DNA of 64,000 bases from Synergistaceae bacterium (lineage in GTDB: Bacteria > Synergistota > Synergistia > Synergistales > Aminobacteriaceae): NCBI GenBank assembly GCA_017446055.1, contig JAFSRQ010000096.1:62001-126000 (forward strand), in the 5' to 3' direction. The number at the start of each line of letters is the position of its first letter. Within the stretch, counting starts at the first letter, position 1. Below are positions 60,872-64,000 of this stretch, one piece after another. The notes under the pieces were generated by a model, which did not search any database, was not told the origin of the DNA, and worked only from the letters and a program-made list of their open reading frames with translations. Both the position numbers and the translations under genes were made by a program.

Positions 60872-61915
60872 TCACACAGCCTTCTTGAAGTCTCCCCTGT
60901 CAGCAACAATCTCATACCCAATCCTCCGCATCCTGTTGCTGAGACATTCACGGCACTGCGCGGACTCTTCGCCTGTGCATATCTTGTTGTCGTAAAGCTC
61001 ATACTTCTTCCTCACGTTTACGGGCGACAAGTTCGGCATTACCACGTTTGCCCCGGCCATGATTCCCTTCTCGCGCCCTACAGGGTCAACAGTCCCAAGC
61101 GCAGTAGTGGCAGGGAGCAGTACAGCAGGGTGTATCAGACGTATCACCGACAGCAGGTAGCACGTAAGCTCAACAGTCCCGGCGGGAAAATCACGGAACG
61201 GCGTATCCTTGTGGGGGATGAAAGGCCCTATTCCGCACATTTCCGGCCTGAACGTCTCAACAAACTTCAAGTCCTCCGCAATATTCCGCGCTGTCTGGTA
61301 CGGACTCCCAACCATGAATCCGCAGCCTACCTGATAGCCCAGTTCCCGCAACTTACGCAGGCAATTCATCCTGTTTTCCCACGACATGGCCGCCGGGTGA
61401 AGCCGCGAATAATGCTCACGGTCAGCTGTCTCATGCCTGAGCAAATATCGGTCTGCCCCGCAGGAACGCAGGAACTTGTAGCTGTCATAGCTCCTTTCAC
61501 CCATAGAGAGAGTTACAGCGCAGTCGGGGTGAATGGCCTTGATGTCTCTCACGATTCCGCCAAGCACCTCATCGCTGAAGTAAGAGTCCTCGCCTCCCTG
61601 TAGCACGAACGTCCGAAAGCCCAGCCCGTAACCCTCATCAGCACACGCGAGAATCTCATCATGACTCAGCCTGTAACGCTCTACATTCCCGTTGCTCCGG
61701 CGAATCCCGCAGTAGTAGCAATCGTTACGGCAGATGTTGCTGACCTCGATTAGTCCCCGGACGTAGACACTATTACCGTAAATCTCACGCCTGACCTTGA
61801 CCGCAAGAGTACGCAGAAGCCGGGCTGACTCCTCATCACGCCCGGTGATTAGCGACTCGTACTCGTCAACGCTGAGGGAATGAGTCTCTGACAGTCTGCG
61901 GATTAGCTCTCTCAC
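60872..61915 (-). CDS. hydE: [FeFe]-hydrogenase maturation radical SAM enzyme HydE
   Basis: A 347-residue radical SAM TIM-barrel protein. The SAM cluster motif is Cys62-x3-Cys66-x2-Cys69 (NICRNDCYYCGIR), followed by LQGGEDSYF and MVGSPYQTARNIAEDL. HydE helps build the dithiolate bridge of the hydrogenase H-cluster. The start is GTG 61915, overlapping the TM1266-type gene stop (GTGA). hydF, hydG and hydrogenase genes are not in the window. Confidence 0.9.
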   Translation of the reverse strand: MRELIRRLSETHSLSVDEYESLITGRDEESARLLRTLAVKVRREIYGNSVYVRGLIEVSNICRNDCYYCGIRRSNGNVERYRLSHDEILACADEGYGLGFRTFVLQGGEDSYFSDEVLGGIVRDIKAIHPDCAVTLSMGERSYDSYKFLRSCGADRYLLRHETADREHYSRLHPAAMSWENRMNCLRKLRELGYQVGCGFMVGSPYQTARNIAEDLKFVETFRPEMCGIGPFIPHKDTPFRDFPAGTVELTCYLLSVIRLIHPAVLLPATTALGTVDPVGREKGIMAGANVVMPNLSPVNVRKKYELYDNKICTGEESAQCRECLSNRMRRIGYEIVADRGDFKKAV

Positions 61916-62154
61916 TTCGAGAAGGCTATTGTTACGCTGACCCCATCAAGGTTGCCGATTTTCCCGGACAACGCCGAAATCACGTCCTGCGGTGCGTCAA
62001 GGGCTATGCTGATGATGTTGATGTTCTTCTGGTGATAGGGAAGTCCCATCCTGCCGATTATGTGCTGCCTGTACTCGTGGAGCGTGTTGTTGAGGGACTC
62101 GATTGATGATGTGTTCTCCACGATTATGCTCATTACCGCTACTCTTGTCTCCAT
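61912..62154 (-). CDS. TM1266-type regulator of the iron-only hydrogenase system
   Basis: An 80-residue ferredoxin-like fold protein. METRVAVMSIIVEN, YRQHIIGRMGLPYHQKNINI and ALDAPQDVISALSGKIGNL match the TM1266 family, small NikR-C/ACT-like proteins found beside hydrogenase maturation genes. The start ATG 62154 is preceded by AGGAGG. It is coupled to hydE by a GTGA overlap, and control of hydrogenase maturation is inferred from that. Confidence 0.9.
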   Translation of the reverse strand: METRVAVMSIIVENTSSIESLNNTLHEYRQHIIGRMGLPYHQKNINIISIALDAPQDVISALSGKIGNLDGVSVTIAFSK

Positions 62155-62167
62155 TGTGTTAATCCTC

Positions 62168-62854
62168 CTATCTGTAATCCGGGTAAAGCTCTTTTGCCCG
62201 CTCGTCTGACACCTCGAAATGCTGGTAGTCCTTGAGGCTCTTCCATTCCCCGCCCCACTCAAAGCCGCGCTCAGTGAACAGCTTGTAGCACAAGTCCCCC
62301 TTCTCTATCTTGTACGGGAAGCTCTTTGTCCTGTCTACATATTCTCCTGCTGTTGACGGCTCAAGGATTGTCTCTTTGTCCGTAACCCGTATGTAGGGAT
62401 TGTACAGCGTGTTGATGTCGACCGCCAGACCCAGACCGTGCTTCGAGATTCTCGTTGAGTGAGTGATGAATCGGAAGTTGAAGCAGGATGAATTGTTGTC
62501 GCGCATTGATGTCTCATCGTCAGCATCATACTCATCCACAAGCCTGACCCGCTCGACCGGGTAGCCAGCCTCGTAGAGTCCCCTGAAGATTTCGAGAACG
62601 TCAGAGGCTATGTGTACGCTGCAAATCATTTCGCCCTCGTGGGTATTGCCATTGATGTCCTTGTGGAGGACTCGCAGGTAGCGCAGATCCTCAAGGGGGA
62701 TGGGGCAGTTGTCCTTGTAGGATTTCCCCTGAATGCGGGCGAATATCTCCGGGCTGATTTCCGAGATGGTGAAACCCTCAGTGCCTGCGGAAAAAGATTC
62801 GTGAGCATGAAACGCAAGCAGAAGGACTCCTATAGCGACCATAAATTTTTTCAT
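62168..62854 (-). CDS. M15-family peptidase (D-Ala-D-Ala carboxypeptidase-like), exported
   Basis: A 228-residue protein with an N-terminal signal peptide. The M15 zinc site is seen as a His/Asp pair in SKHGLGLAVDINTLYNPY and the late His in KDYQHFEVSD, with Glu in GFEWGGEWK. Such enzymes trim peptidoglycan peptides outside the membrane. The start ATG 62854 (MKKFMVAIG) is chosen by signal-peptide fit; an AAGGAG site lies 14 bases before it. Confidence 0.85.
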   Translation of the reverse strand: MKKFMVAIGVLLLAFHAHESFSAGTEGFTISEISPEIFARIQGKSYKDNCPIPLEDLRYLRVLHKDINGNTHEGEMICSVHIASDVLEIFRGLYEAGYPVERVRLVDEYDADDETSMRDNNSSCFNFRFITHSTRISKHGLGLAVDINTLYNPYIRVTDKETILEPSTAGEYVDRTKSFPYKIEKGDLCYKLFTERGFEWGGEWKSLKDYQHFEVSDERAKELYPDYR

Positions 62855-62957
62855 GGTAAATGCAATCACTCCTTCGATGGCAAATATTTTAACGTGATTT
62901 TCACATAGTCCGCAAGATATATAATTTCACGGACTCTATACAGGAGAGGGATAACTT

Positions 62958-64000
62958 ATGCTTTCACATGAGCAGTACGACAACTACATAGCTATACTGC
63001 GTGAGGAACTGGTGCCTGCTATGGGCTGTACCGAACCAATCGCAATAGCATATGCCGCGGCAAAAGCACGTGAAGTGTTAGCTGAGGACGCAGCACACCT
63101 AAGAGTTTCGTGTTCAGGAAACATCATCAAGAACGTCAAGGGTGTAATCGTCCCCAATTCAGGAGGCCAGAAGGGTATCGAGGCTGCTGCGATTCTGGGG
63201 GCAGTCGGCGGTGATGCGTCAAGGGAGCTTGAAGTCATCGCAGGGACAACGGAAGAAGCAAGAGCATTGACACGCAAACTTGTCCGGGAAAATTTCTGTG
63301 ATGTCTCACTCGCTGAGAACGTGCCGAATCTCTACATTGAGGTTACAGCAGAAGGCAAGTCTCACATATCAGCCGTCCGTATCGAGGACTCACACACGAA
63401 CATCACCCTCATTAAGCGCGACGACGGGACAATCTTTGAGCGTTCACCCGAAAAACCCAGCGTTGAGTCCCAATCACCGTCAGCCGACAAAAGCACAATG
63501 ACATTGCGGGGGATTATCGATTTTGCTGACAGTCTGAGGCTCCCGGACGCTGAAGAAATTTTCGCCCGTCAGGTTGAGTACAACGTGAGAATCTCGCAGG
63601 AGGGTCTCGACAACAAATGGGGTGCGTGTGTGGGCAAGACCATGATTGAGACGTGGGGCGATGACGTGAGGACCTGCGCATGTGCGAGGGCTGCGGCGGG
63701 GAGTGATGCCCGTATGAGCGGCTGCCCCCTCCCGGTAATCATAAACTCAGGGAGCGGCAACCAGGGAATCACGGTAACACTTCCTGTTGTCGAATACGCT
63801 GAACGATGGCGCATATCACGCGGGAAAATGTTCCGTGCGTTGGCCGTCAGCAACCTCGTATCAATCTACATCAAGCACTATATCGGGTCATTGTCGGCGT
63901 TCTGCGGTGCGGTCAGTGCTGCTTCAGGAGCAGGGGCGGGGATAACGTACATGGCCGGGGGGAACTACGCGAGCATTTCACGGACAATCACGAACACTCT
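62958..64000 (+). CDS. UPF0597/CyuA-family iron-sulfur L-cysteine desulfidase or L-serine dehydratase alpha-like protein, partial
   Basis: It starts at ATG 62958 behind CAGGAGAGGG and runs off the right edge after 347 codons. The N-terminal PAMGCTEPIAIAYAAA with Cys24, the SCSGNIIKNVKGVIVPN segment and SGSGNQGITVTLPVV are signatures of the UPF0597/YhaM (CyuA) family related to serine dehydratase alpha subunits. Members break down cysteine to pyruvate and sulfide using a [4Fe-4S] cluster. A TATAAT-like -10 element lies near 62918. Full length should be about 430 residues. Confidence 0.87.
   Translation, partial: MLSHEQYDNYIAILREELVPAMGCTEPIAIAYAAAKAREVLAEDAAHLRVSCSGNIIKNVKGVIVPNSGGQKGIEAAAILGAVGGDASRELEVIAGTTEEARALTRKLVRENFCDVSLAENVPNLYIEVTAEGKSHISAVRIEDSHTNITLIKRDDGTIFERSPEKPSVESQSPSADKSTMTLRGIIDFADSLRLPDAEEIFARQVEYNVRISQEGLDNKWGACVGKTMIETWGDDVRTCACARAAAGSDARMSGCPLPVIINSGSGNQGITVTLPVVEYAERWRISRGKMFRALAVSNLVSIYIKHYIGSLSAFCGAVSAASGAGAGITYMAGGNYASISRTITNT

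Overview
The window looks like a chromosomal segment of a Synergistetes bacterium, probably a host-associated Synergistaceae. The strongest evidence is two secreted proteins (34344-35981 and 54835-56377) that end in a Gly-Gly-Cys / hydrophobic stretch / basic tail resembling the Synerg-CTERM sorting signal. Other support is the moderately GC-rich sequence, frequent TTG starts behind good ribosome binding sites, and a mix of envelope genes (LpxL-like acyltransferase, WbaP-like transferases) with ylqF-rnhB-ylqG-ylqH and sepF-divIVA neighbourhoods. This assignment is an inference; no rRNA gene is present.

Layout. 1-5484 is a defence-type region: a giant single-chain restriction-modification-helicase enzyme (minus strand, cut by the left edge), a 48-residue ORF overlapping a Doc/Fic toxin gene, and the wreck of a type I methyltransferase gene (hsdM). 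5517-7428 holds a convergent amidohydrolase and RraA-like pair. 7640-14713 is one tight operon: zinc metalloprotease, rsmB, two ankyrin-repeat proteins, a PASTA protein, rpe and a RodZ-like protein. 14830-18668 is lepB-ylqF-rnhB-ylqG-ylqH-yraN, followed by cstA. 20496-23168 is a polysaccharide segment interrupted by an IS200/IS605-type end. tRNA-Gln(CUG) follows. 23574-31124 carries a sodium symporter, a secreted FAD oxidoreductase, a DUF533 protein, an HTH regulator, birA-bioY, a small secreted protein and a broken ParA gene. 31351-35981 is a minus-strand unit of a Synerg-CTERM protein and two paralogous acyl-CoA synthetase-like enzymes.

36351-46720 reads as one long minus-strand operon, from tyrS through a glycosyltransferase, an LpxL-like acyltransferase, queD, folE2, an HlyD-like protein, yggS, sepF, divIVA, recG and recX, with many ATGA start-stop overlaps. 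It is interrupted by a remnant of a DUF4160-DUF2442 pair and by an array of about 69-bp repeats derived from the end of the HlyD-like gene. 47074-48426 is a WbaP-like transferase whose 5' end abuts eight copies of a 7-bp repeat, a candidate phase-variation tract. 48615-54786 is slt, tilS, a zinc-hook coiled-coil protein that looks like SbcC without its ATPase head, and a GNAT protein. 54835-64000 holds a frameshifted surface protein, NhaC, a YraQ permease-ArsR-CGGC metal-related group, an orphan nuclease-fold protein, hydE with a TM1266-type regulator, an M15 peptidase and the start of a UPF0597/CyuA gene.

The most unusual signals are the headless SbcC-like protein, the gene-end minisatellite that separates yggS from its operon, the 7-bp repeat before wbaP, and a cluster of decayed genes (hsdM, ParA, EF-hand/LRR, DUF4160-DUF2442, GLUG protein) recoverable only by reading through stops and frameshifts.
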